A stretch of 21,177 nucleotides of DNA from JAAYCI01 sp964370165 (GCA_964370165.1 CAYJIG010000034.1:1-21177), one strand, 5' to 3'; shown: positions 1-7,654, counted from the first letter of the stretch. A program made the numbers and translations. The notes: a model not told the origin generated them from the sequence alone.

Positions 1-332
1 GACCGTATGATTTGCGAAAGTTTGGCTTGGCGTTTAGTCTTACCCAGCCGGATACCGGAAATGATATGATGGAAAATATCACAACATATGCGCAAGAAGA
101 GCAAATTGCGGCGGAAGAGGAAGCTCGGCGCTTAGAAGAAGAGCAAGAAGCCCAGCGCCTGGCAGAAGAAGTAGCAAAAAAAGCCGAGGAAGAAAAAGCT
201 GCACAAGAGATGGAAGCACAACAAAATGCGGAAAACACACATAATCTCTATGTACTTGTATTGTGCGCAGTTATTTTGATTGCCGTAGTGGGAATTGTTA
301 TTTTGGCGATGTACATGAAAAGAAAAAAATGA
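1..332 (+). CDS. C-terminal part of a membrane-anchored protein of unknown function (5' end outside window)
   Basis: The reading frame is open from base 3 and already codes before the first possible start (a TTG at 12 with no ribosome binding site), so this is the tail of a longer gene cut by the window edge. About 109 residues are visible. A short segment of unknown fold is followed by a Glu/Ala/Lys-rich stretch with repeated EEEARRLEEEQEAQRL-like heptads, expected to form a charged coiled coil or stalk. Then come a single hydrophobic segment of about 22 residues (LYVLVLCAVILIAVVGIVIL) and a short basic tail ending KRKK. This looks like a C-terminal anchor with the basic tail in the cytoplasm and the rest outside. 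I do not recognise the family; the domain that would identify it lies upstream. Confidence 0.6.
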   Translation, partial: PYDLRKFGLAFSLTQPDTGNDMMENITTYAQEEQIAAEEEARRLEEEQEAQRLAEEVAKKAEEEKAAQEMEAQQNAENTHNLYVLVLCAVILIAVVGIVILAMYMKRKK

Positions 333-355
333 TAGCGTAGCATGGATAGATAAAA

Positions 356-400
356 CAAAAAACGGAGTATCTTCACGTAAAGTGAGGCTACTCCGTTTAG
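356..400. terminator. Rho-independent terminator, probably used from both sides
   Basis: The arms AACGGAGTA (361-369) and TACTCCGTT (389-397) pair, with a second inner pairing TCAC/GTGA. On the minus strand the stem is followed by TTTTTTGTTTTA, a good U-tract, so it can end the GGDEF-EAL transcript (stop at 538). On the plus strand the tail is poor in T, so it is a weaker terminator for the gene ending at 332. Confidence 0.7.
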
Positions 401-510
401 TTCGTCAATAAATCACCAATTGCATCGTAAAATATCGTGGTAGTTACATATACTATATATGCGCCTTTGCGAGATTTTTTGTTTTCTTGCACTTAGTACT
501 TTCTTGGCCG
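401..510 (+). repeat. Diverged copy of the 145-bp intergenic repeat found at 9488-9931
   Basis: Bases 443-506 align without gaps to 9541-9604. By hand count 46 of 64 positions match, including GTTACATA, TATGCGCC and ACTTTCTTG. The left boundary also matches: TTCGTCAA at 401-408 and CACCA at 413-417. Here the spacing between CACCA and GTTACATA is 25 bases, against 5 in the tandem copies, so the left arm of the hairpin is disrupted. Like the array copies it lies in sense orientation just downstream of a plus-strand gene. No coding sequence is seen in 333-537. Confidence 0.55.
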
Positions 511-537
511 AGCTGAGATTTTTATGTATGATATGGT

Positions 538-2667
538 TTATATATTATTGATTTTAAGCATATACTGTAAAAACGCATCGGGAAGAAGGGGCCTTGAGTA
601 GAAATATCCTTGTAAATATGTGATGGAATCGCTCATTTCACGCAATCTTTCAACTTGCTCGAGTGTCTCTACACCCTCTACCACAATACAAGTGGGCCTG
701 TATGCGTTACACATTTCAGTGATACACCGCAGGGCCGTGGATGTTTCTGGTAGCGACACAAGATTGTCAATAAGGCTTTTATCTACTTTGATTTCATTGA
801 ACGCTATTTTTGAAAGTATGGATAAATTTGCGTATTCACGTCCAAAATCGTCTAAAGAAATTTTAAATCCATAAGACTTTATGGCTTCTAAGATATCGTT
901 TAGGTTATCCACAAGGATGTTGCTGATATGCTCGGTAAGCTCTATGGTGATCCACTTAGATTCGATATCATGTTTTTTGCATACGTCATAAATGCGCTGT
1001 GCAATATGATATTCAAGGATGGTGACACGAGAAAAATTGACAGAGATAGGCACAAGGGGGATACCGTCATCTTTCCATTTTTTTAGCTGAGCACACACGC
1101 TGTCAAGAACATGGAAATCTAAAAGATGTATTATGCCGTCTGATTCATACACAGGTAAAAACTTATCGGGAGGAATAAAACCACCGTTTTGATCTTTTTT
1201 ACGAACCAATGCCTCGGCACCCATCACTTTTTCACCTGTGACAGATACCTTAGGCTGAAGCATTACAAAAAAATCACCGGCGCTGATGGAAGCGTTCAAG
1301 TCTGCGGCAACAGTGGCGTGGTATGTTTTTATGTGGCTGCGTGAAGCGGTATAGTATGTCTGCTTATCCACATACATCAGCTCGTCAGCATAGGCTATTT
1401 GCTGATATATTTCGCTTGTGTCGGTACAAAAAGCACTACCGATGGATAGTGTCAAATCAGTGCGATCTTCAGACATTGTACGAAGCATGGAAAGCTTTTT
1501 TTCAAACTCACTTCGGTCAATGTTTACTGATAATATAACAAACTCGTCTCCGCCTGTGCGAAACAGATGCTGAGAAAAAAATGTACGCATCATCTCGACC
1601 GTTTTCAGTATAAGCTTGTCACCGTATTCATGGCCATAAGTATCATTTACCTGCTTTAAGCCATTGATATCAAGATACACAATCCCAACCGAATCCACCT
1701 TATCAGCTATCAATTGATTGATTACCTGCGCATATTTGCTGCGGTTATAAAGGCCGGTAAGTGGATCTACAGACGCTATATATTCCAGTTCTTTGCGAAT
1801 GGTATAGTCTTTCAAGTCGCTGGCAATAAAAAGCGATACAGAATGTAAAAATAAACTTTCATCAATGTTTTTGTTGATGTTGACAACGCCTAAAAACCCA
1901 AGTATTCTGTCGGTCATCATCAAAGGAGATACCATCATGGAATGAATCCCTGACAAATTCAAAGCTTGGCATGTTTCCTGATTTATTTCCGGATGGTTGT
2001 TAAAATTATCAATTAATGTAACTTTATTGCTGGGTTCTTTTATTCTCCAAAAAGAAAAAAGATTGCCCGGAACTTTGTTGTATTCTTCCGGCATAGGAAC
2101 CTGGCCGGCTTTTGCCCAGTCGTAAATTTTCGAGAGGAAATCTTTATCCTCTGAAACCTCGTATATAAAAACTCTGTCTGCATCATAAAAATCGCCTATA
2201 GTATCTAAAAGGGTGTTTATAGCAACATCGGTGTCTTCGTTGGCAGATAAAATTTGTACACAGCGAAGTAAAGTCTCCTCAAGTGTAAGGCGATGTTGTA
2301 AGCTGGATATTTGATTTTTTGAGTCGGTGATATCTACACCTATTTGCAATTTCAGCTGGCGGCCATCTACATCAATCATGCGATCAGTCATCTCAAAATG
2401 ACGGTCGACAACCTCGTTATATGTATCCCATGTGAAAAAATTATCTTTTTCTATATATTTATTGGGACAAAATTCACACACAACATTTTTATGGTGGATT
2501 AATTCATAACATTTCTTGCCCTTGTATTCCGTGGTGCTGACATTCCACAACTTTTTAGCAATGTCGTTCACATATAATAGCTCAAAAGTGACAGGGTCTA
2601 CTATATATGCGATATTACGCATATTTGACATGGCAATATGGGCTAATTCTTTTTCAAAATTTTGCAT
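538..2667 (-). CDS. PAS-GAF-GGDEF-EAL cyclic-di-GMP turnover protein
   Basis: This 709-residue protein has no membrane segment, so it is expected to be cytoplasmic. The order is PAS (about 10-118), GAF (about 130-290), GGDEF (about 296-450) and EAL (about 460-705). The GGDEF motif is intact (RTGGDEF, near 372), but the RxxD inhibitory I-site expected just before it is absent. The EAL domain keeps the residues used for c-di-GMP hydrolysis: EALVR (near 485), the Asn of VNFSR, ELTE, DDFG, the Lys of IKVDKS, VEGVET and LQGYFYSRP. Loop 6 reads DDFGREYANL instead of the usual DDFGTGYSSL. It could be a bifunctional enzyme or mainly a phosphodiesterase. The PAS domain carries Cys53, Cys64 and Cys67 (CEFCPN), a cluster that might bind a metal or sense redox (inference). 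A ribosome binding site (AGGTAA) lies before the ATG, and the gene has its own promoter and terminator. Confidence 0.93.
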   Translation of the reverse strand: MQNFEKELAHIAMSNMRNIAYIVDPVTFELLYVNDIAKKLWNVSTTEYKGKKCYELIHHKNVVCEFCPNKYIEKDNFFTWDTYNEVVDRHFEMTDRMIDVDGRQLKLQIGVDITDSKNQISSLQHRLTLEETLLRCVQILSANEDTDVAINTLLDTIGDFYDADRVFIYEVSEDKDFLSKIYDWAKAGQVPMPEEYNKVPGNLFSFWRIKEPSNKVTLIDNFNNHPEINQETCQALNLSGIHSMMVSPLMMTDRILGFLGVVNINKNIDESLFLHSVSLFIASDLKDYTIRKELEYIASVDPLTGLYNRSKYAQVINQLIADKVDSVGIVYLDINGLKQVNDTYGHEYGDKLILKTVEMMRTFFSQHLFRTGGDEFVILSVNIDRSEFEKKLSMLRTMSEDRTDLTLSIGSAFCTDTSEIYQQIAYADELMYVDKQTYYTASRSHIKTYHATVAADLNASISAGDFFVMLQPKVSVTGEKVMGAEALVRKKDQNGGFIPPDKFLPVYESDGIIHLLDFHVLDSVCAQLKKWKDDGIPLVPISVNFSRVTILEYHIAQRIYDVCKKHDIESKWITIELTEHISNILVDNLNDILEAIKSYGFKISLDDFGREYANLSILSKIAFNEIKVDKSLIDNLVSLPETSTALRCITEMCNAYRPTCIVVEGVETLEQVERLREMSDSITYLQGYFYSRPLLPDAFLQYMLKINNI

Positions 2668-2746
2668 AAAATTACCTAACTTTTAATGGTGCTAATTGAA
2701 AACGACGGAAAAATACAAAAATACCACAAAATTCGATACAATATGT

Positions 2747-2775
2747 ATTATATTTCATAATTAATTAAAAATCAA
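2747..2775 (-). promoter_or_regulatory. Sigma-A promoter of the GGDEF-EAL gene
   Basis: Read on the minus strand, TTGATT (2775-2770), a 17-bp spacer and a perfect TATAAT (2752-2747) lie about 80 bases before the start codon. It sits just beyond the terminator of the upstream Dabb gene, so the two minus-strand genes appear to be transcribed separately. Confidence 0.7.
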
Positions 2776-2786
2776 TACATATATAA

Positions 2787-2812
2787 AAAAATCTGCCAAT
2801 AAAGGCAGATTT
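2787..2812 (-). terminator. Rho-independent terminator of the Dabb gene
   Basis: A perfect 9-bp stem, AAATCTGCC (2789-2797) with GGCAGATTT (2804-2812), has a 6-base loop and on the minus strand runs into a TTTTTTT tract. It lies 31 bases after the stop of the Dabb gene. Confidence 0.85.
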
Positions 2813-2842
2813 AAAATTTGATTTTAAAATGGTCGACCAGCA

Positions 2843-3142
2843 TTAAACATAGTAGTCAAAACATACACGATTTGTAAACACTTCACCTACTAAACCGGCA
2901 ACACTTTTATGATCGGGGTGCTCTACGTATATAGCAAGATCTTCTTCGCTTGCAAAGCTACTGTGTAGCACGACGTCGCTTGTGCTGTTAGGACAAGGGT
3001 CGCACACAAGTGTGATATCGATAATTTGCGGTATAGTAGCCTTTAAATTTTCAAGTGCTACCTTAGTTTTTTGAGCGCCTGATTTTTTTTCTTCTTCAGA
3101 AAGTCCATCTTTAAAATTCCAACCAACAATGTGCTTTACCAT
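2843..3142 (-). CDS. Stress-responsive alpha/beta-barrel (Dabb) domain protein
   Basis: This is a 99-residue single-domain protein. The opening MVKHIVGWNFKDG, the mid-region IDITLVCDPC and the late HPDHKSV are typical of the dimeric alpha/beta-barrel Dabb family, which adopts a ferredoxin-like fold and forms dimers. Members are mostly small cytoplasmic proteins of unclear function; a few relatives are enzymes. I start it at ATG 3142, which has GGAGT nine bases upstream. An in-frame TTG at 3148 sits only three bases from that ribosome binding site and is unlikely. The gene is monocistronic, with a strong terminator behind it. Nothing nearby points to a substrate. Confidence 0.85.
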   Translation of the reverse strand: MVKHIVGWNFKDGLSEEEKKSGAQKTKVALENLKATIPQIIDITLVCDPCPNSTSDVVLHSSFASEEDLAIYVEHPDHKSVAGLVGEVFTNRVCFDYYV

Positions 3143-3244
3143 ATGCAATTCACTCCTTTAATTTTTAAAAACTATAATTAGATATAAATATAATAGCATA
3201 AAAACAAGTTTATAAAAAGCATATCTTGAATTTTATGTTGAATA

Positions 3245-3273
3245 TTGACAAAATTTTATAGTAGTGATAATGT
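3245..3273 (+). promoter_or_regulatory. Probable promoter of the small cysteine-rich gene
   Basis: A perfect TTGACA (3245-3250) is followed by either GATAAT (3266-3271, 15-bp spacer) or TAATGT (3268-3273, 17-bp spacer). It is 28 bases before an AGGAGG ribosome binding site. The -35 is convincing; the exact -10 is uncertain. Confidence 0.55.
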
Positions 3274-3300
3274 TATATACATACTAAGGAGGTATGAATT

Positions 3301-3456
3301 ATGATTAATGAAAACTGCGTATGTAAAAATGTTACATGTCCAAGACACGGCAATTGCGTTGAATGTCGTGCGTTTCATGGATCCAACAAAGAATACCCCA
3401 AAACATCATGTCAGAGATTGAAAGAAGAGCAACAAGCTAAAAAAACTGAAGTCTAA
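3301..3456 (+). CDS. Small cysteine-rich protein, probable metal-binding knuckle (51 aa)
   Basis: This short gene has AAGGAGG seven bases before its ATG, a TTGACA promoter upstream and a strong terminator about 35 bases downstream, so it has all the marks of a real transcription unit. The 51 residues contain six cysteines and two histidines in the order C6-x-C8-x4-C13-xx-H16-xx-C19-xx-C22-xxx-H26, then C37, followed by a Lys/Glu/Gln-rich tail. The core reads CPRHGNCVECRAFH. Small Clostridial proteins with similar CxxHGxCxxC patterns (DUF6485-like, from memory) are known but uncharacterised. Zn or Fe-S binding is an inference from the cysteine spacing. There is no signal peptide and no membrane segment. 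Confidence 0.75.
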   Translation: MINENCVCKNVTCPRHGNCVECRAFHGSNKEYPKTSCQRLKEEQQAKKTEV

Positions 3457-3484
3457 AGATGGTAGGTAGCGTAATACTTTAATT

Positions 3485-3512
3485 AAAAAACAACCCAATG
3501 GGTTGTTTTTTT
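3485..3512. terminator. Bidirectional Rho-independent terminator
   Basis: The stem CAACCC (3491-3496) with GGGTTG (3500-3505) is flanked by an A-run on the left and TTTTTTT on the right, so it has a U-tract on both strands. It ends the small cysteine-rich gene from one side and the alcohol dehydrogenase at 3528-4709 from the other. Confidence 0.85.
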
Positions 3513-3527
3513 GTTGCGGTAAAGATG

Positions 3528-4709
3528 TTAGCTTATATTTGAGTAAATTTTAATAATATCAGATTTTTCAAGTACACGTACAGAGCCAAGGCTGCGTTTG
3601 CCAAAAAATGTACTTTTTTCTGCCATGTCTTCAATTTCTTCAGCGGTTGCACGGCGTCCTAAAAGCTGGCTGTAGTTTATGGGTGAGCCGATGCTGCTGA
3701 AGAAATCTTCTATGGCGGCTATACCTGCCATGCCGTCAGATAGCTCGTTTCCGCTGTCTGCGATATTCATTACACGATGGGCAAACTTTGCAAAACGATG
3801 GGGGTTGGATTCGATAGCATACCGTGCCCAAGTAGGCCATATAGTAGAAAGCCCGGCGCCGTGTGCCACATCAAACATACCGCTTAGCTCATGTTCCATT
3901 TGGTGGGTAGACCAGTCACCACCGCCGCTGCCACACCCGGTGAGACTGTTGTGAGCAAGGCTGCCGGCCCACATCACGCTCTCACGTGCAGGCATGTTTT
4001 GGGGATCTTTGTATAAAATACGTGCACTATCCATCATGGATAAAAGCAAGCCTTCGGCAATACGGTCGGTGATATCCATGTCTTCCATTGGGTGAAAATA
4101 TCGTTCCATAGTGTGCATCATGATATCCACAATGCCGTTTACTGTTTCACTGGTGGGCAAGCTTAGGGTTAGTTCGGGGTTCATCAGGGTGAATTTAGCA
4201 AGGCAAAGCTCTGAGGTGAAGCCACGTTTTAGGTTACCGTTTTCGTTTGTGATAACAAGCCCGTTGCTCATTTCGCTACCGGCTGCCGGAAGAGTAAGAA
4301 TAGTGCCCACAGGTGTTGCGTTTTCAGGCACGGCAGTGCGCTCAAAGAAATCCCAAACATTGCCGTCGTAGCAAAGACCTAGCGCAATACATTTTGCCGA
4401 ATCTATCACAGAACCACCGCCGACAGCTAAGATGAAATCCACGCCTTCTTTGCGTGACAGCTCGATGCCTTCTTGTGCTTTGGAAAGTCTGGGATTTGGC
4501 ACAGCTCCACCCAGCAAAGTATATCCGATTCCTTCGGCTTGGATGGTGTCGGTAACAGTTTTTATAAAGCCTGATTTTACTAGGCGATCAGAACCGTAAT
4601 GCACTAGTACTTTTTTTGCGCCGAAAGCTTTTAGCTGTTTTCCGGCTTGCAACTGGGCACCTTTTTCAAAAATTACTCTTGTGGGTGTGTAGTAAACAAA
4701 TGCACTCAT
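3528..4709 (-). CDS. Iron-dependent alcohol dehydrogenase, copy 1 (YqhD/butanol dehydrogenase type)
   Basis: This 393-residue group III alcohol dehydrogenase reduces aldehydes to alcohols (or the reverse) with NAD(P)H and a divalent metal. The nucleotide-binding motif GGGSVIDSAK is at 97-106. The metal ligands match YqhD: Asp195 and His199 (VDIMMH), then His269 and His283 (STH...DVAHG); the 14-residue spacing of the last two is the same as in YqhD. The segment near residue 38 reads HYGSDR, so the Gly-rich NADPH loop of YqhD is only partly kept and cofactor preference is open. The start has AAGGAG at good spacing. It is about 73% identical (286 of 393 by hand count, no gaps) to the neighbouring gene at 4886-6067, so the pair arose by duplication. 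The physiological substrate cannot be told from sequence. Confidence 0.93.
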   Translation of the reverse strand: MSAFVYYTPTRVIFEKGAQLQAGKQLKAFGAKKVLVHYGSDRLVKSGFIKTVTDTIQAEGIGYTLLGGAVPNPRLSKAQEGIELSRKEGVDFILAVGGGSVIDSAKCIALGLCYDGNVWDFFERTAVPENATPVGTILTLPAAGSEMSNGLVITNENGNLKRGFTSELCLAKFTLMNPELTLSLPTSETVNGIVDIMMHTMERYFHPMEDMDITDRIAEGLLLSMMDSARILYKDPQNMPARESVMWAGSLAHNSLTGCGSGGGDWSTHQMEHELSGMFDVAHGAGLSTIWPTWARYAIESNPHRFAKFAHRVMNIADSGNELSDGMAGIAAIEDFFSSIGSPINYSQLLGRRATAEEIEDMAEKSTFFGKRSLGSVRVLEKSDIIKIYSNIS

Positions 4710-4766
4710 TACATATTCTCCTTAAACTTTAAATAATATACATAATAATTTTTGCAACCAACTTAT

Positions 4767-4795
4767 ATTTTAGTTATAAAGCATTATAAAGTCAA
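4767..4795 (-). promoter_or_regulatory. Sigma-A promoter of alcohol dehydrogenase copy 1
   Basis: On the minus strand, TTGACT (4795-4790), a 17-bp spacer and TAAAAT (4772-4767). The -35 lies within TCATATTGACTTTA, which is also present at the promoter of copy 2, so promoter and gene may have been duplicated together. Confidence 0.75.
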
Positions 4796-4825
4796 TATGA
4801 TTAAAATTGAACTTGTCTGCTGAAA

Positions 4826-4866
4826 ACAAAAACACACACCCACAATATATTGCGAGTGTGTGTTTT
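4826..4866 (-). terminator. Rho-independent terminator of alcohol dehydrogenase copy 2
   Basis: The arm AACACACAC (from 4831) pairs with GTGTGTGTT, with CAA/TTG pairing nearer the loop. On the minus strand it is followed by TTTTTGTTTT. It separates the two dehydrogenase genes into two transcripts. Confidence 0.75.
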
Positions 4867-4885
4867 AAATATAGCGTGTGAGTTA

Positions 4886-6067
4886 TTACTCTATATTTGA
4901 TAAAATTGTTGCAATATCATTCTTTTCAAGTACACGCGCCGACCCAATTGTACGTTTGCCGAAATTTGTACATTTTTCAGCCATCTCGTCAATTTCTTCG
5001 GGTGTGGCTTCACGTCCCAAAAGCTCGGTATAGTTTGTGGGTGATCCGATATTGCTAAAGAAGGATTCCATTGCATCGATGCCGGAAAGTCCGTCGGCTA
5101 TTTGGTCGCCGCTATCGGCCACGCCCATCACACGATGTGCAAACTTTGCAAACCTGTGTGGGATACAGGGTAGGGCATACCGTGCCCAAGACGCCCAAAC
5201 CGTGGAAAGGCCGGCGCCGTGTGCCACATCAAACATACCGCTCAGCTCGTGCTCGATATTGTGTGTAGACCAGTCACCGCCGCCACTACCACATCCGGTG
5301 AGGCCGTTGTGTGCAAGGCTTCCGGCCCACATAATGCTTTCACGCGCGGCGATATTTTTTGGATCGTTTTGCAATACATGTGCAGTTTCCATGACGGAAA
5401 TCAAAAGTCCTTCTGCAATGCGGTCAGTGATATCGATGTCTTCCATTGGATGAAAATATCTTTCCATGGTATGCATTAAAATATCCACAACACCGTTCAC
5501 GGTTTCGCTGGTGGGCAAAGTTAATGTCAGCTCGGCGTTTAGTAGCGAGAACTTTGCAGCACAAAAGTCTGCACCCAGATCGCGCTTTAGGCCGCCTTCT
5601 TCTTTTGTAATGACCATGCCGGAGCTCATCTCGCTGCCGGCGGCAGGTATGGTAAGAACACATCCCATAGGCATAGCATCTTTGGGCTCGCCTTTTCTTT
5701 CGAAAAAGTCCCAAACATCACCGTCGTAACACAGGCCTACCGCGATAGCCTTTGCAGAGTCGATGACAGAACCGCCGCCTACGGCTAAGATAAAGTCTAC
5801 ACCTTCTTTACGGGAAATATCTATACCCTCATAAACTTTTGACAGTCTCGGATTTGGAACCACTCCACCAAGTAATGTAAAACCGATACCCTCAGCCGCA
5901 ATTGCATCAGTAACGATTTTCATCAATCCGGATTTAACAACCCTCTCAGAACCATAATGCACTAAAACCTTTGTGGCACCAAAAGATTTTAGCTGCCTAC
6001 CCACTTCGAATTCCGCATTTGTATTAAAAATCACTCTTGTGGGTGTGTAATATACAAACTCGCTCAT
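4886..6067 (-). CDS. Iron-dependent alcohol dehydrogenase, copy 2 (YqhD/butanol dehydrogenase type)
   Basis: This 393-residue paralogue of the gene at 3528-4709 is colinear with it without gaps. The same functional residues are present: GGGSVIDSAK at 97-106 and metal ligands Asp195, His199, His269 and His283. The two copies differ most at residues 14-22, 125-137, 160-170 and 228-241. Those around 125-170 lie in the cofactor/substrate half, so they may differ in substrate or cofactor preference (inference). The ATG has GGAGGG five bases upstream. It has its own promoter and terminator. It faces away from the aldo/keto reductase across a 486-bp intergenic region. Confidence 0.93.
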   Translation of the reverse strand: MSEFVYYTPTRVIFNTNAEFEVGRQLKSFGATKVLVHYGSERVVKSGLMKIVTDAIAAEGIGFTLLGGVVPNPRLSKVYEGIDISRKEGVDFILAVGGGSVIDSAKAIAVGLCYDGDVWDFFERKGEPKDAMPMGCVLTIPAAGSEMSSGMVITKEEGGLKRDLGADFCAAKFSLLNAELTLTLPTSETVNGVVDILMHTMERYFHPMEDIDITDRIAEGLLISVMETAHVLQNDPKNIAARESIMWAGSLAHNGLTGCGSGGGDWSTHNIEHELSGMFDVAHGAGLSTVWASWARYALPCIPHRFAKFAHRVMGVADSGDQIADGLSGIDAMESFFSNIGSPTNYTELLGREATPEEIDEMAEKCTNFGKRTIGSARVLEKNDIATILSNIE

Positions 6068-6117
6068 GATACCCTCCAGTTCAAATCGTGCGCTAAGATT
6101 ACTTTTCGAATGACTTC

Positions 6118-6146
6118 ATTGTAAAAGGGAATTATAGTAAAGTCAA
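6118..6146 (-). promoter_or_regulatory. Sigma-A promoter of alcohol dehydrogenase copy 2
   Basis: On the minus strand, TTGACT (6146-6141), a 17-bp spacer and TACAAT (6123-6118). A perfect 13-bp palindrome, AATATGACATATT (6145-6157), touches the -35 on its upstream side and could be an operator or activator site. Confidence 0.75.
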
Positions 6147-6157
6147 TATGACATATT

Positions 6158-6470
6158 AACGAAGAAAATATGCGACATGATGATTAGATGTACTATATTA
6201 CGATAAAGATGGCGAATATAATCTGCAAATGGTCATAAAATAGTCATAATTAACATGAAGGGAATGTGAAAATGACGATAAAACAATAAATAGCAAGTTG
6301 CACAAACTAGATTAATAAAAATAAATCAACTAAATAAAAAATTTGTAGATGTGTGTGGTTATTAAGCTAATACATAATAAAATAATGTTTTACAGCAGTT
6401 GAATAAGGGTGAAAACGAAAAATTATATCAAGCAAGTTTTACTTAAAAATATATAGATTTACCTTGGATT
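6158..6470. other. AT-rich intergenic region without a recognisable gene
   Basis: This is the middle of the 486-bp divergent region between alcohol dehydrogenase copy 2 and the aldo/keto reductase. I see no open frame with a ribosome binding site, no strong hairpin and no RNA family. The only pattern noted is a direct repeat of GTCATAA spaced 11 bases apart (about 6232-6249), of unknown meaning. Confidence 0.5.
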
Positions 6471-6472
6471 TA

Positions 6473-6501
6473 TTGACGTTTAGTATGCTATAATATAATA
6501 T
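6473..6501 (+). promoter_or_regulatory. Promoter of the aldo/keto reductase - dihydroxyacetone kinase pair
   Basis: TTGACG (6473-6478) is followed by overlapping -10 candidates: TATAAT at 6494-6499 (15-bp spacer) and TAATAT at 6496-6501 (17-bp spacer). A further TATAAT at 6489 could pair with TTGGAT at 6464. A promoter is clear; the exact elements are not. Confidence 0.6.
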
Positions 6502-6553
6502 GCATAGTAAAGGCTATGCCGAAAAGAAAACTATAAAGGATAAATGAGGGAAT

Positions 6554-7654
6554 ATGAAAAAAACTTGCTTTGACAAACTTGGAGAAATATCTATGCTTGG
6601 GTTTGGCGCCATGCGCTTGCCGCAAAATAATGGTGTGATGGATCAAGAAAAAACAAACGAGATGGTGGCATATGCTCTGGAAAACGGGATAAATTATTTC
6701 GATACAGCGCATGTGTATAATGATGGAGATAGCGAGCGTGCCCTGGCAAAAGCTCTTGAAAATATAGATAGAAGTAGTTATTATTTGGCCGATAAGATGC
6801 CACTATGGGAGGCCGATAGTCCTGAGTATCTTGAAAAAACATTTGCTGAGAGTCTTGAGCGCTTAAACACTGATTATATTGATTTTTATCTTGTGCATTC
6901 TGTTGCAAAAGACTTGATGGATAAGGTGATAAATCTTAATGTGGTGGATTTTATTAAACAAAAAAAGCGTGAAGGAAAGATAAAGCATATAGGTTTTTCT
7001 ATCCATGATGATATGGATTGCCTGCTGGAAATGCTGAAGCTGCATGACTGGGAGTTTGTTCAAATACAGTACAATTATCTGGATATCGACGGTGAGCCGG
7101 GCGATGCCGGGTATAAAGAATTGCTAAAAAGAGAAATTCCCATCATTATTATGGAACCACTTAAAGGTGGGATTTTAACCGACTTGCCGGAAATTATCAC
7201 CCAGCCATATCGTGAGTTTTCCGGTAGTAATGCTTCATTTTCTTTCCGGTGGCTATGTGAGAAAGAAGGCATTGCATGCGTTTTGTCCGGCATGAGTAAC
7301 ATGGAGCAACTAAAGGAAAACATAGATATATTTAATAATGTAAAGCCGCTTTCGCAGCAAGAACATGCCGCCATAGCAAAAGTGAGCGAAAACGTTAAAA
7401 AACATCAAAAAGTGCCATGCACAGGCTGCGCATATTGTATGCCATGTCCTGTGGGTATAAACATACCCGAATCTTTCAAAGCGTGGAATACCAAAAGCTT
7501 GAATAAACCTAGCGGAAACTGGATTTTCGGTGATCAGATCGATTATGATAAAGCGGCTTCATGTGTAGAGTGTGGTGCATGCGTTTCACATTGTCCACAG
7601 CATATTGAAATTCCGCAAATGTTGCAAAAGCTTGTCATCGAAAATGACGCGTAG
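6554..7654 (+). CDS. Aldo/keto reductase with C-terminal 4Fe-4S ferredoxin domain
   Basis: This 366-residue protein has a TIM-barrel aldo/keto reductase domain (about 1-280) carrying the catalytic tetrad Asp50, Tyr55 (FDTAHVY), Lys81 and His115 (YLVHS). It continues into a ferredoxin-like tail with two cysteine clusters: C289xxC292xxC295xxC298P and C337xxC340xxC343xxxC347P. These should hold two [4Fe-4S] clusters. The fusion is common in anaerobes, where reducing power may come through the clusters as well as NAD(P)H (inference). It is cytoplasmic. The start is ATG 6554, with GAGGG close upstream; another ATG at 6545 runs into a stop. The dihydroxyacetone kinase follows after 88 bases with no terminator, so the two are probably co-transcribed. 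The natural carbonyl substrate is unknown. Confidence 0.92.
   Translation: MKKTCFDKLGEISMLGFGAMRLPQNNGVMDQEKTNEMVAYALENGINYFDTAHVYNDGDSERALAKALENIDRSSYYLADKMPLWEADSPEYLEKTFAESLERLNTDYIDFYLVHSVAKDLMDKVINLNVVDFIKQKKREGKIKHIGFSIHDDMDCLLEMLKLHDWEFVQIQYNYLDIDGEPGDAGYKELLKREIPIIIMEPLKGGILTDLPEIITQPYREFSGSNASFSFRWLCEKEGIACVLSGMSNMEQLKENIDIFNNVKPLSQQEHAAIAKVSENVKKHQKVPCTGCAYCMPCPVGINIPESFKAWNTKSLNKPSGNWIFGDQIDYDKAASCVECGACVSHCPQHIEIPQMLQKLVIENDA

Noticed and set aside
6230..6290. Short peptide frame near 6271 in the divergent intergenic region
   Set aside because: The frame after GAAGGGAATGTGAAA codes only five residues before a stop.
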